This document shows, piece after piece, positions 14,534 to 24,688 of a stretch of 64,000 nt of DNA. Origin of the DNA: Granulicella sp. (GTDB taxonomy: Bacteria > Acidobacteriota > Terriglobia > Terriglobales > Acidobacteriaceae); the NCBI GenBank assembly GCA_003132145.1, contig PKWU01000033.1, positions 62,001-126,000 on the forward strand. Reading direction: 5' to 3'. A model generated the notes under the pieces. The model was not told the DNA's origin, did not search any database, and saw nothing but the letters and a program-made list of their open reading frames with translations. The stretch's first letter is position 1. The number at the start of each line of letters is the position of its first letter. Both the position numbers and the translations under genes were made by a program.

Positions 14534-16528
14534 GTGACGCGCGTTTTCGCCCTTCGGCCCTATCCCAACGCGCCCCAAAACGAACGCCAGACAGGAAAAT
14601 CCCCCGCAGTGAGCAGCCCCCAAACCATCCCGAATCCAGAGACTTCCGCCCCGGCAAGCGAACAGGTCAGCGTCCCAGCCGTGCAGAAGCCAGCCGCGCA
14701 GCCGGCCTTGAAGCCCATCTTCAACATCGCCATCATCGCCCACGTCGATCACGGCAAGACCACGCTGGTCGACGCCATGCTGCGCCAATCCGGCACCTTC
14801 CGCGCCAACGAGGCCGTCGCCGAGCGCGTCATGGACTCCAACGATCTGGAGCGCGAGCGCGGCATCACCATCATGGCCAAGAACACCGCGCTCTACTACC
14901 ACGGCAACAAGATCAACATCGTCGACACGCCCGGCCACGCCGACTTCGGCGGCGAAGTCGAGCGCGCCCTCAAGATGGTCGATGGCGTCCTCCTCCTCGT
15001 CGACGCATCCGAAGGCCCGCTCCCGCAGACCCGCTACGTCCTCTCCAAAGCCCTCGAAGCCAAGCTCACGCCCATGGTCGTCATCAACAAGATCGACCGC
15101 CCCGACGCGCGCGTGCAGGAGGTCCTCGACGAGGTATACGACCTCTTCATCGACCTCGACGCCGACGAAGACATGCTCGACTTCCCCGTCCTCTACACCA
15201 ACGGCAAGGTCGGCACGGCAACCCTCGACATGGCCACGCCCGGCACGGATCTCCAGCCGCTCTTCGAGCAGATCGTCCAGACCATCCCCGTCGCCAAGGG
15301 CGATCCCGACGGCCCATTGCAGATCCTCGTCACCAACCTCGACTACTCCGACTACCTCGGCCGCCTCGCCATCGGCCGCGTCTTCAACGGCACCATGCGC
15401 ACCGGCGAAGAGTACAACGTCGCGCGCGTCGACGACACCTTCTCCAAGCACAAGATCACCAAGCTCTTCAGCTTCTCCGGCCTCAAGCGCACCGACATCG
15501 ACGAGACGCAGACCGGCGACATCGTCGCCATCGCAGGCATCCCCGGCATCACCATCGGCGAGAGCTTCTGCGACGTGGAGAACCCGCAGCCGCTGCCCCG
15601 CATCACCATCGACGATCCCACCATCGCCATCCAGTTCAACGTCAACAACTCGCCCTTCGCCGGACGCGAGGGCAAGTGGGTCACCTCGCGCAACCTGCGC
15701 GACCGCCTCGATAAAGAGCTCCTCACCAACGTCTCGCTCAAGATGCTGGAGACCGGCTCGCCCGATTCCTTCAAAGTCCTCGGCCGCGGCGAACTGCAGC
15801 TCTCCATCCTCATCGAAATGATGCGCCGCGAGGGATTCGAGATGATGGTCTCCCGCCCGGAGATCGTCACCAAGCGCATCGACGGCAAGCTCATGGAGCC
15901 GGTCGAGCAGCTCATGATCGACATCCCGGAAAACTTCGTCGGCACCGTCATCGAGCGCCTCGGCCCGCGCAAGGGCGAGATGACCAAGATGACCAATCAC
16001 GGGTCGGGAAGAGTCAGGATGGAGTTCCGCATCCCCAGCCGCGGCCTCATCGGCCTGCGCTCTGAGATGCTCACCGAGACGCGCGGAACCATCGTCATGA
16101 ACGCCATCCTCGACGGCTACGTCGAGTATCAGGGAGAGATCCCGCAGCGCACCACCGGGGCCATCGTCTCCGACCGCCAGGGCGTCACAACGCCCTACGC
16201 ACTGGAAGGAATTCAGGAGCGCGGCACGCTCTTCGTCCCCGCCGTCACCGAGGTCTACGAGGGCATGATCATCGGCGAGCACTCCCGCGACAACGACATC
16301 GACGTCAACTGCGTGCGCGAGAAGCGCCTCACCAACATGCGCGCCAGCACCGCCGACGAAGCAACGCGCCTGGTTCCCTTCAGGAGCCTCACCCTCGAGC
16401 AGTCCATCGAGTTCATCGCCGAGGACGAACTGGTTGAGGTCACGCCCAAATCCCTCCGCATGAGGAAACAAATCCTCCAGTCCAACCGCCGCCCCCGCAA
16501 AAACCAGCCCGCCGACGCCACCGCCTAG
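14534..16528 (+). CDS. typA: Translational GTPase TypA/BipA
   Basis: [38 protein letters not shown]; true start may be a GTG near 14610. Confidence 0.94.
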   Translation: MTRVFALRPYPNAPQNERQTGKSPAVSSPQTIPNPETSAPASEQVSVPAVQKPAAQPALKPIFNIAIIAHVDHGKTTLVDAMLRQSGTFRANEAVAERVMDSNDLERERGITIMAKNTALYYHGNKINIVDTPGHADFGGEVERALKMVDGVLLLVDASEGPLPQTRYVLSKALEAKLTPMVVINKIDRPDARVQEVLDEVYDLFIDLDADEDMLDFPVLYTNGKVGTATLDMATPGTDLQPLFEQIVQTIPVAKGDPDGPLQILVTNLDYSDYLGRLAIGRVFNGTMRTGEEYNVARVDDTFSKHKITKLFSFSGLKRTDIDETQTGDIVAIAGIPGITIGESFCDVENPQPLPRITIDDPTIAIQFNVNNSPFAGREGKWVTSRNLRDRLDKELLTNVSLKMLETGSPDSFKVLGRGELQLSILIEMMRREGFEMMVSRPEIVTKRIDGKLMEPVEQLMIDIPENFVGTVIERLGPRKGEMTKMTNHGSGRVRMEFRIPSRGLIGLRSEMLTETRGTIVMNAILDGYVEYQGEIPQRTTGAIVSDRQGVTTPYALEGIQERGTLFVPAVTEVYEGMIIGEHSRDNDIDVNCVREKRLTNMRASTADEATRLVPFRSLTLEQSIEFIAEDELVEVTPKSLRMRKQILQSNRRPRKNQPADATA

Positions 16529-16576
16529 CCCCGGCGAGGGTCTGGGTTCGCCTGCGTCCCCCGCACAGCCGCACCC

Positions 16577-18259
16577 ATGCTACCCTCAAGTTCAATGATT
16601 CCGCACGAGAATTCCGGCAAGAACAAGCTCTATTACGGAGACAACCTCGCCGTCCTCCGCGACCACATCCCCTCGCAGTCGGTCGATCTCATCTACCTCG
16701 ATCCGCCCTTCAACTCCCGCCAGGACTACAACGTCCTGTTTGCGGAAAAGGACGGCGCGCGCTCCGCCTCCCAGATCACCGCCTTCAAGGACACATGGGA
16801 GTGGAACGAGGAGTCCTCCCTCGCCTACGAGCAGGTCGTCGAACAGGGTGGCCGCGTCGCCGAAGCCATGCGCGCCTTCCGAACCCTCCTCGGCGGCACA
16901 GACATGCTCGCCTACCTCGCCATGATGGCCCCGCGCCTCGTCGAACTCCGCCGCGTCCTCAAGGAGTCCGGCTCCATCTACCTCCACTGCGACCCCACCG
17001 CCAGCCACTACCTAAAACTCCTCATGGACGGAGTATTTGGACCTCAGATGTTCAAGAACGAAATCGTGTGGAAACGCACCACATCGCATAGTGATGCGCA
17101 GAGGTATGGAAACGTGCATGACCTTGTGCTCTTCTACTCAAAGGGCGAAAAACCATTCTGGGCTACCACTTACCAAAAACACGATCCCGAGTATGTTGAG
17201 CAGTATTACCGGTACAAGGATTCGGATGGACGACGATTCATGTCAGGTGACCTCACCGGAGCAGGAGCCGGCCCGGTCCGCACCTTCGGAGACCGAGGCA
17301 CCATAGCCCCACCGTCGAATCGTCACTGGATGTACGACCAAGCAGGCATTGACGATGCCTTGCAAAAGGGTAGGATCTATTGGACCAAAAATGAGATTCC
17401 ACGGCTCAAGTTCTATCTTGACGAGAACCAAGGAATGCCTGCACAGGATGTCTGGAATGATATCCAAGCGCTGCGCTCTTGGCATCAGGAGCGCCTCGGC
17501 TATCCCACGCAAAAGCCCGAAGCCCTCCTCGAACGCATCCTGCGCGCTTCCTCCAACGAAGGCGACGTAGTCCTCGATCCCTTCTGCGGCTGCGGAACCA
17601 CCATCCAGGTCGCGCAGAAGCTCAACCGCCGCTGGATCGGCATCGACATCACCCACCTCGCCATCGGCCTCATCAAGACGCGCCTCGACGACGCCTACGG
17701 CCCCGAAGTCCGCAGCACCTACCAGGTCATCGGCGAACCCACCGACGTAGCCGGAGCCGCGCAGCTCGCCGAAGAGAACAAGTACCAGTTCCAGTACTGG
17801 GCGCTCGGTCTCTGCGGAGCGCGTCCCACCGAGGGCATCAAGAAGGGGGCCGATCGCGGCATCGACGGCCGTCTCTACTTCCACGACGACAACTCCGGCT
17901 CGTCCCGCCAGATCATCTTCTCCGTCAAGGGCGGCCACAACATCGGCGTCTCCGAGGTCCGCGACCTCATCGGCGTCCTGCAACGCGAGAAGGCCGAAAT
18001 CGGCGTCTACATCTCCTTCGAGGAGCCGACCAAACCCATGCAGCGCGAGGCCGCCGAAGCCGGCTTCTACACCTCAGTCGGCTCATCCGGCGCGGAGGGC
18101 GGCAAATACCCCCGCATCCAACTCCTCACCATCCGCGACCTCCTCGAAGGCACCAAATCCGTCCAGCGCCCACGCCTCCACGACCGCGACACCACCTTCC
18201 GCAAAGCCCCCCGATCCCGCCCCACGGCAGCCGAAAATCTCGACTTGCCACTCAGCTAA
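16577..18259 (+). CDS. Site-specific DNA methyltransferase (beta-type motif order) fused to a C-terminal Mrr/PD-(D/E)xK-like nuclease domain
   Basis: DPPFNSR (motif IV) precedes DPFCGCGTT (motif I); C-terminal GADRGIDGRLYF...IIFSVKGG resembles the Mrr-type catalytic pattern. Confidence 0.82.
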   Translation: MLPSSSMIPHENSGKNKLYYGDNLAVLRDHIPSQSVDLIYLDPPFNSRQDYNVLFAEKDGARSASQITAFKDTWEWNEESSLAYEQVVEQGGRVAEAMRAFRTLLGGTDMLAYLAMMAPRLVELRRVLKESGSIYLHCDPTASHYLKLLMDGVFGPQMFKNEIVWKRTTSHSDAQRYGNVHDLVLFYSKGEKPFWATTYQKHDPEYVEQYYRYKDSDGRRFMSGDLTGAGAGPVRTFGDRGTIAPPSNRHWMYDQAGIDDALQKGRIYWTKNEIPRLKFYLDENQGMPAQDVWNDIQALRSWHQERLGYPTQKPEALLERILRASSNEGDVVLDPFCGCGTTIQVAQKLNRRWIGIDITHLAIGLIKTRLDDAYGPEVRSTYQVIGEPTDVAGAAQLAEENKYQFQYWALGLCGARPTEGIKKGADRGIDGRLYFHDDNSGSSRQIIFSVKGGHNIGVSEVRDLIGVLQREKAEIGVYISFEEPTKPMQREAAEAGFYTSVGSSGAEGGKYPRIQLLTIRDLLEGTKSVQRPRLHDRDTTFRKAPRSRPTAAENLDLPLS

Positions 18260-18261
18260 TA

Positions 18262-18303
18262 GCCGGGTGCCACATTCATCGCGCACTTTGCGATGAGTGG
18301 GCC
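18262..18303. repeat. Palindromic repeat GCCGGGTGCCACATTCATCGCGCA..TGCGATGAGTGGG
   Basis: Related copies at 35808-35855 and 36067-36103. Confidence 0.75.
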
Positions 18304-18477
18304 TTCGCGTGAAGTGCGAACCCGCCCCCCAAAACCTTGTCAAGAAAAATCTTCCAATTCACTCCATCCAAACGAGATAAACTGGCAAACTCGTCTCCCC
18401 AACCTGCTACAATTAAATAGGGGGCTTCTGCGCGCAGAGAGGGGGCTGCACACAGTGCGCACATCGGTGCCATCGTC

Positions 18478-18509
18478 ATTCTGGCCTGAGCGAAGTCGAA
18501 GGACAGAAT
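18478..18509. repeat. Palindromic repeat ATTCTGGCC-TGAGCGAAGTCGAA-GGACAGAAT
   Basis: Same family as 42590-42621, one stem mismatch. Confidence 0.85.
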
Positions 18510-18829
18510 CTCGGGTTTCGTTTGTGGCTGCTCTTGCGATAGGCAATTGGCTCTACTGGTTCACAGGTAAGTCACTCATTCCAAAGATCGACAGATCTAA
18601 ACCATCTGGAATGAAGATCTTGTAAATTTGATCCAGATCTAACTCCTTATTTATGAATATCTTGGATAAATTTATTTTTTCACGTTATGTTTGAATACGA
18701 AGAAGAGGGGATACCCATCTCGAAATCATCCACCGGCCCGGCGCGCGCACAATGCGCACCCGCTGTGCCTCGCTCGATTTACAATCACTGCGGCTGCCAA
18801 ACTCCGCCCAGCCGGAAAGCTGTCACCTC

Positions 18830-19627
18830 ATGCCCGACTACACTCCGTACCTCATCGCCGTCGCCATCGTCCTGCTTTACATCCTCAACTCCATCAAGAT
18901 CCTCAAGGAGTACGAGCGCGCCGTCATCTTCCGTCTCGGCCCCGTTCTTAAGGACGCCAAGGGTCCCGGTATCGTCTTTGTCTTCCGCCCCGTCGACCAG
19001 ATGGTTCGCGTCAGCCTGCGCCAGGAGGCGATGGAGGTCCCCTCGCAGGACATCATCACCCGCGACAATGTCACGCTGAAGGTCAACGCCGTCATAATGC
19101 TGCGCGTGGTCGATCCGGTGAAGGCGGTCATCGAGGTCTCCAACTACATCTACCAGACCTCGCAGTTCGCGCAGACCACGCTGCGTTCCGTCCTCGGCGA
19201 GGTCGATATGGACGAGCTGCTGGCCCACCGCGACCGCCTCAACCAGCGCATCCAGGTCATCATCGACGGCCACACCGCGCCCTTCGGCCTCAAGGTCGTC
19301 TCCGTCGAGGTCAAGCAGGTCGACATGCCGGAGAACATGCTGCGCGCCATGGCCAAGCAGGCCGAGGCCGAGCGCGAGCGCCGCGCCAAGATCATCCACG
19401 CCGAGGGCGAGTTCAACGCCGCAGCCAAGCTGGTTGACGCCGCCGCGCTCATGGCCACTCAGCCCATGACCCTGCAACTGCGCTATCTGCAGACCCTCAC
19501 CGAGATCGGTGTCGAGAAGAACACCACCATCGTCTTCCCGCTGCCCATGGAGCTGGTCAACATGTTCAACAAGACCATAGCCGCCCACGTCGCTCCCGCC
19601 GCGCCCGATTCGGCGCCGAAGGAGTAA
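18830..19627 (+). CDS. SPFH/stomatin-like (slipin) membrane protein
   Basis: N-terminal TM; EYERAVIFRLGPV...RPVDQMVRVSLRQEAMEVPSQDIITRDNVTLKVNAV. Confidence 0.92.
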   Translation: MPDYTPYLIAVAIVLLYILNSIKILKEYERAVIFRLGPVLKDAKGPGIVFVFRPVDQMVRVSLRQEAMEVPSQDIITRDNVTLKVNAVIMLRVVDPVKAVIEVSNYIYQTSQFAQTTLRSVLGEVDMDELLAHRDRLNQRIQVIIDGHTAPFGLKVVSVEVKQVDMPENMLRAMAKQAEAERERRAKIIHAEGEFNAAAKLVDAAALMATQPMTLQLRYLQTLTEIGVEKNTTIVFPLPMELVNMFNKTIAAHVAPAAPDSAPKE

Positions 19628-19629
19628 AT

Positions 19630-20346
19630 GTGAATCGTCCCTACGACGACGAAGACGATGGTCCGCCGGGCCGCGGCTACTCCCGCGATCCGGACCGGGC
19701 CGGTTCCGGTCGCGGCGCCGACCGCGAAATCTCGCTCGGCGCGCCGGCCATTCTGGGCATCTTCTTCGCGCTCGTGCTGCTCTGCGCCGGCTTCTTCGGC
19801 TTCGGCTACACCATGGGCCGCAAGTCCGCCCAGGCTGCCAACGCAGATACCGTAGCCGCCAACGCAGACACCTCCAGCAACGGCTCCGCCAAGCCCGCCG
19901 CCGGAAGCCCTGCCAGCCAGCCCTCCGAACCCGTCGCGCAACCGGCCTCCGACTCTTCCGCCGCGCCGGTCGTGGTGCAGACGGTACCGGCCTCCGGCGC
20001 GTCCGCCACGCAGCCCGTTCCGTCGAAGAACGCCGCAACCGCAGCCGACGGCATGATCGTCGGAGACAAGCCCCCAACCAGCAACCAGCAACCAGCAACC
20101 AACAACCAACAACCCGCCATCTCTCCCACCGGGACCATCATGGTGCAGATCGCCGCCGTCTCCAGCCAGGATGTCGCCGACATTCTGCTCGCCTCGCTCA
20201 AGAAGAAGGGCTACAGTGTCAGTGTTCGCCACGAGCCGCAGGACAAGCTGCTGCACGTTCAGATCGGCCCCTTCGCCAACCGCAAGGACGCCGAAGCCAT
20301 GCAGCAGCGCGTGCTGGCCGACGGCTTCAACGCCATCGTCAAGTAG
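19630..20346 (+). CDS. SPOR-domain protein with one TM segment
   Basis: GTG start; C-terminal VQIAAVSSQDVADILLASLKKKGY...VQIGPFANRKDAEAM. Confidence 0.85.
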   Translation: MNRPYDDEDDGPPGRGYSRDPDRAGSGRGADREISLGAPAILGIFFALVLLCAGFFGFGYTMGRKSAQAANADTVAANADTSSNGSAKPAAGSPASQPSEPVAQPASDSSAAPVVVQTVPASGASATQPVPSKNAATAADGMIVGDKPPTSNQQPATNNQQPAISPTGTIMVQIAAVSSQDVADILLASLKKKGYSVSVRHEPQDKLLHVQIGPFANRKDAEAMQQRVLADGFNAIVK

Positions 20347-20436
20347 CTAGTTGCAGGTTGCCAGTTACAGGTTGTCAGTTTTGCTAAAGCGTCGAGTAGA
20401 ACGCGAACTTGCAACTAACAACCTGCAACCTGCAAC

Positions 20437-21150
20437 TCATCTCGGTCTCATCTCCTCCGGCAGCGCCGCGATCATCGCCGCCCGCGCCGCGCGCATCAGT
20501 TCATCGCGCGTCGCGTACCCCGCCGGATCGATCGCCCGCAGGATCTGGACCTTCGCCACGCCCGGCGTTATCGCAGCGCTGTGCTTGCGCATCATCTTCT
20601 CGGTCCCGGAGATGGCGATGGGCACAATCGGCGCGCCGGTCTCCATCGCCAGGTAGAACGGCCCCCGTTTGAACGCCAGCAGCCGCCCGCTCTCCGACCG
20701 CGTCCCTTCGACAAAGAACACAACGTGCAGCCCACTGCGCAACGCCGCCGCCGCCGCGGCAACGCTGGCCTCCGCCGCTTCCCGCCGGCTCCCCCGCTCC
20801 ACCGGGATAAACTTCCCCATCCGCATCGCGGTCCCCAGAAATGGAATCCGCATCAGCCCCTTCTTCAGCAGCACAGAACACATCCCTGGAAGAACCGGCA
20901 GCAACACCGGAGCGTCGAGGTTCGACACATGGTTCGACAGGAAGATGCAGCTCACCCCCGCCGGCACATGGTTCAACCCCCTCACCTCTACGCGAATCCC
21001 GCCCGTTCGCAACCCAGCCCGCATAATCCCCATCGCCACGCGGTACAGAAGGTCCACATTCCCCACGGCAAGTGAGTAGGGAATCCCAATGATTCCCGCC
21101 AGCGTCCCCAGCGTCACGTACACGAACACCATCTTGAAGGTCGCAAACAT
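20437..21150 (-). CDS. plsC: 1-acyl-sn-glycerol-3-phosphate acyltransferase (PlsC-like)
   Basis: SNHVSNLDAPV (HxxxxD) and FFVEGTRS motifs. Confidence 0.88.
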   Translation of the reverse strand: MFATFKMVFVYVTLGTLAGIIGIPYSLAVGNVDLLYRVAMGIMRAGLRTGGIRVEVRGLNHVPAGVSCIFLSNHVSNLDAPVLLPVLPGMCSVLLKKGLMRIPFLGTAMRMGKFIPVERGSRREAAEASVAAAAAALRSGLHVVFFVEGTRSESGRLLAFKRGPFYLAMETGAPIVPIAISGTEKMMRKHSAAITPGVAKVQILRAIDPAGYATRDELMRAARAAMIAALPEEMRPR

Positions 21151-21208
21151 CTATTCGCAGAATACCGCACCCACCTGCAAAGAATTCTCACACCCAATTG
21201 CGTAATAC

Positions 21209-21240
21209 AAAAAAAGAGGCCGGGATCGCTCCCAGCCTCT
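21209..21240 (-). terminator. Rho-independent terminator downstream of infB
   Basis: Minus-strand AGAGGCTGGGA-GCGA-TCCCGGCCTCT (11 bp, one G-T) followed by a T tract; infB stop at 21269. Confidence 0.88.
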
Positions 21241-21268
21241 ACTCGCAATCCATTTTCCTCGAACCTGT

Positions 21269-24200
21269 CTATGCGTTGGCTTCCGTCGCAGCCTCGGCCT
21301 CTGCTGCCGCAGCCTCTGCTTCTACTGCCGCTGCTGCCGCGGCTTCTTTCTCCGCCTTCTCCTGCTTGCGCGCTGCAATCGAGTTCTGCCCCAGCTCGTC
21401 GGCCAGCTTCTCCGTGGTGAACGACTCGATAATGTCGCCCACGCGGATGTCCTTGAAGCCGGCGAGGTCGATGCCGCACTCCACACCCTGGCGCACCTCG
21501 CTCGCGTCGTCCTTGAAGCGCTTCAGCGAGCCGATCTTGCCCCGCCAAACCTCTTCGCCCTCGCGCAGCACGCGCACCTGTGCGGTACGTGTGATCACCC
21601 CGTCGGTCACGCGGCAACCCGCAATCTGCCCAACCTTGGTGATCTTGAAGACGTTGATCACCTCGGCCTTGCCCGCGTAGTTCTCCTTGAAGACCGGTTC
21701 CAGCAGGCCATACATCGCCTTGGTAATCTCGTCGCGCAACTCGTAGATAATTGAGTGCAGACGGATCTCGACGTTCTCGCGCTCCGCAACCTCTTGCGAC
21801 TTGCGGTCAGGACGCACGTTGAAGCCGATAATGACCGCGTTCGACGCCGACGCAAGCAGTACGTCCGATTCCGTGATCGCGCCCACGCCGGAGTGCAGCA
21901 CGCGTACGCGAACCTTCTCGGTCGACATGCGTTGCAGGTCTTCGGCGATCACCTCGACCGATCCCTGCACGTCGCCCTTGACGATCAGGTTGAGGTCCTT
22001 CATGCCAGCGTGCTTGATCTGCTCCGCCAAGCCTTCCAGCGAGACGCGCGAACTCTTGGCTAACTGTGCCTCGCGCTCCTTCATCTTGCGGTACTGCGCA
22101 ATGCCCTTGGCCTTGTCGCGGTCCGCCATCACCAGGAACGTGTCGCCCGCGTCCGGCATTCCTTCCAGCCCGAGAATCTCGACCGGAGTCGAAGGCCCTG
22201 CCTCGACGATCGGCTGGCCACGGTCGTTGAACATCGCGCGAATCTTGCCGAAGGTATTGCCCACAATGTAGCTGTCGCCGATGCGCAAGGTCCCGTTCTG
22301 CACCAGAACGCTAGCAACCGCGCCGCGTCCACGGTCCAGCTTGGCCTCGATCACCGTACCCACCGCCGGACGTTCCGGCGTCGCCTTCAGGTTGGCCAGA
22401 TCGGCCACTAGGCAGACCATCTCCAACAGCAGATCGAGGTTCGTCCGCTTCTTGGCCGACACATCGACAAAGACCGTCGTGCCGCCCCACGCCTCGGGCT
22501 GCAGTCCGCGGTCCGCAAGCTGCTGCTTCACGCGGTCCGGGTTCGCCTCCGGCTTGTCGATCTTGTTCACGGCCACGATGATCGGCACATTCGCCGCCCT
22601 GGCATGGGCAATCGCTTCGATCGTCTGCGGCATCACGCCATCGTCGGCCGCAACCACCACCACAACGATGTCGGTGATCTTTGCGCCGCGCGCGCGCATC
22701 CGCGTAAACGCCTCGTGGCCTGGCGTATCCAGGAACACAATCTCGCGCCCAAACGCCGGCGAGTCCGGCTTGGTGATCTTCACCTTGTACGCGCCAATGT
22801 GCTGCGTAATTCCGCCCGCCTCGCCCGCCGCCACGTCCGTCGAACGGATCGCATCCAGCAGGGAAGTCTTGCCGTGGTCGACGTGGCCCATCACAGTTAC
22901 AACCGGCGAGCGCGTAATCTCCACCATCCCCGTCGTATCTTCCAGGAAGCCCTCGATGGCCTCGTTCTCCAACTGCTCCTCGACCGAGATCACCGTCGCG
23001 TCCGCGCCAAACTGACGCGCCACATCCTTCACCAGCTCTCCGTCCAGCGACTGGTTCACCGTGACGAAGACGCCCTTCATCAGCAGCGTCGCAATCAGGT
23101 CCTTGCCGCGCACGTCCAGCTTCTCGGCCAGGTCCTTCACGCTGATGCCTTCGGTCACGGTAATGGTCTTCGTAATCGGCAACGGCTCCCGCGAGAGCAT
23201 CGCTCCGCCGTAGCGCGGCGGCGGCTGGAAGCCCTTCATCGGGCCTTCCTTGGTCTTCTCGTAGCGCTGTCCACCGCGCCTCTGTCCAGGTCGCGCCGCC
23301 GGCCTCATGCCTGTCGGCGATTCGCCTGGTCCCGGCGCGATACCCGGTGCGCCGCCCGGCCGTGCGCCAAAGCCCGGTCGTGCGCCGCCGGGAGCAAAGC
23401 CCGGACGTCCAGGCGCGCCTGTCCCCGTGGGGTAGGTGCGCGTCGGATGCATCGGTCGCCGTGCGCCCGGCGCCATCGTCGAACCAGGACGCGAGCCGGG
23501 AGCGCCTGCGGCCCCTGGCCGCGGACGCTCGAAGATGGGACGCCCGCGCTGGATGCCGTGCGCAGCGCCGGCCGGAGCGGTATAGATCGGCCGAGGCCCG
23601 GTCTGAGGCATCACGACGCGGCGCGCTGGGACTTCGGCAACTGTAGACGCGACTTCCGTCTCGACCTCCGCCGCAACGGTTTCCTGCTCCACGCCGTCCG
23701 TCGTGTGTCCCGCCGCCGCAATTGACGAGGCAGCGGGCAATGCCGCGGAAGCCTCTGCGCTGGCGGCAACCGGAGTCGCGGATGATGTTGCCGCGGGTGC
23801 GCCGGCAACCGGAACAGCGGCATGTTTTACGCGCTTGACAGCCGCGGGAGCTTCTACTGATGTCGCTGCCGGACGCTCCGCCGCAGGGTGCGCAACAGAT
23901 GGGTGGGTGGTCGCCGCCGGCTGCGCCGCTGTTGCATGGGCTGCGGGCGGGGGAGCAACCACCACGGGCGGACGCGCGATCACCGGCCCCACGGGAGGCT
24001 TGCTCGCAATCGCCGGCGGCGGCTGCGGAGGAGTCACAATCTGGGCGTGCTGCCTGGGCTGAGGCACAATTCGCCGCGGCGCTACGGCCGCCGGGGCCTC
24101 TGCCACCGGAGCGCTCGCCTGCGCGGCCGGCGTGCTTGCCGTCTTCGTCGCACTGGGGGCTGCCGCCACTGGCGCCGCAGTTGCTGCCGTTGCCGCTGGC

Positions 24201-24511
24201 CGTCGCGGCGCGTGGCGCGCCTCTTCTTCGGCCTGCTTGCGCGCCAGGATCGCCTTCACCGCGTCGCCCGGCTTCGAGATGTGGGCCAGATTGAAGGCCG
24301 GCTTGGCCTCCACGGGCGGCTTGCTCGGGGTGCTGCTGCTGCGCCGGCCGCTGAAGAAGTCGCGTACCTTCTCGGCCTCGTCAACTTCGATCGAACTGGA
24401 GTGCGTCTTCTTCTTGTCTGGATCCAAACCGAGTGAGACCAACGCCTCAAGAATAGGCTTGGCCTTCACTTCCAGTTCCCGTGCCAGATCGTTGATTCGA
24501 ACTTTGCTCAT
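21269..24511 (-). CDS. infB: Translation initiation factor IF-2
   Basis: [40 protein letters not shown]; Ala/Pro-rich N-terminal region. Confidence 0.97.
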   Translation of the reverse strand: MSKVRINDLARELEVKAKPILEALVSLGLDPDKKKTHSSSIEVDEAEKVRDFFSGRRSSSTPSKPPVEAKPAFNLAHISKPGDAVKAILARKQAEEEARHAPRRPAATAATAAPVAAAPSATKTASTPAAQASAPVAEAPAAVAPRRIVPQPRQHAQIVTPPQPPPAIASKPPVGPVIARPPVVVAPPPAAHATAAQPAATTHPSVAHPAAERPAATSVEAPAAVKRVKHAAVPVAGAPAATSSATPVAASAEASAALPAASSIAAAGHTTDGVEQETVAAEVETEVASTVAEVPARRVVMPQTGPRPIYTAPAGAAHGIQRGRPIFERPRPGAAGAPGSRPGSTMAPGARRPMHPTRTYPTGTGAPGRPGFAPGGARPGFGARPGGAPGIAPGPGESPTGMRPAARPGQRRGGQRYEKTKEGPMKGFQPPPRYGGAMLSREPLPITKTITVTEGISVKDLAEKLDVRGKDLIATLLMKGVFVTVNQSLDGELVKDVARQFGADATVISVEEQLENEAIEGFLEDTTGMVEITRSPVVTVMGHVDHGKTSLLDAIRSTDVAAGEAGGITQHIGAYKVKITKPDSPAFGREIVFLDTPGHEAFTRMRARGAKITDIVVVVVAADDGVMPQTIEAIAHARAANVPIIVAVNKIDKPEANPDRVKQQLADRGLQPEAWGGTTVFVDVSAKKRTNLDLLLEMVCLVADLANLKATPERPAVGTVIEAKLDRGRGAVASVLVQNGTLRIGDSYIVGNTFGKIRAMFNDRGQPIVEAGPSTPVEILGLEGMPDAGDTFLVMADRDKAKGIAQYRKMKEREAQLAKSSRVSLEGLAEQIKHAGMKDLNLIVKGDVQGSVEVIAEDLQRMSTEKVRVRVLHSGVGAITESDVLLASASNAVIIGFNVRPDRKSQEVAERENVEIRLHSIIYELRDEITKAMYGLLEPVFKENYAGKAEVINVFKITKVGQIAGCRVTDGVITRTAQVRVLREGEEVWRGKIGSLKRFKDDASEVRQGVECGIDLAGFKDIRVGDIIESFTTEKLADELGQNSIAARKQEKAEKEAAAAAAVEAEAAAAEAEAATEANA

Positions 24512-24688
24512 CCGTCCCTTTTCATTTCCCCTGCGCGCTTAGCTGTTCATATCAGCCTCATCGAAGGTTGAATCTCGTTCAGCTCAATGTTGTAGAAATC
24601 TCGTCCAATTTTATTATCCCTGAAATCGCAACCCTCGAAGCTGCCGATTGCAACCCAGGCAATTCGTCTGCATGCGTGGCCAGCAACG

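Noticed and set aside
14528-16471. 647-aa minus-strand ORF
   Set aside because: Antisense to typA; Asp/Glu/Gly/Val-rich shadow frame with no domain-like motifs
22604-23725. 373-aa plus-strand ORF
   Set aside because: Antisense to infB; Arg/His-rich composition typical of a shadow frame
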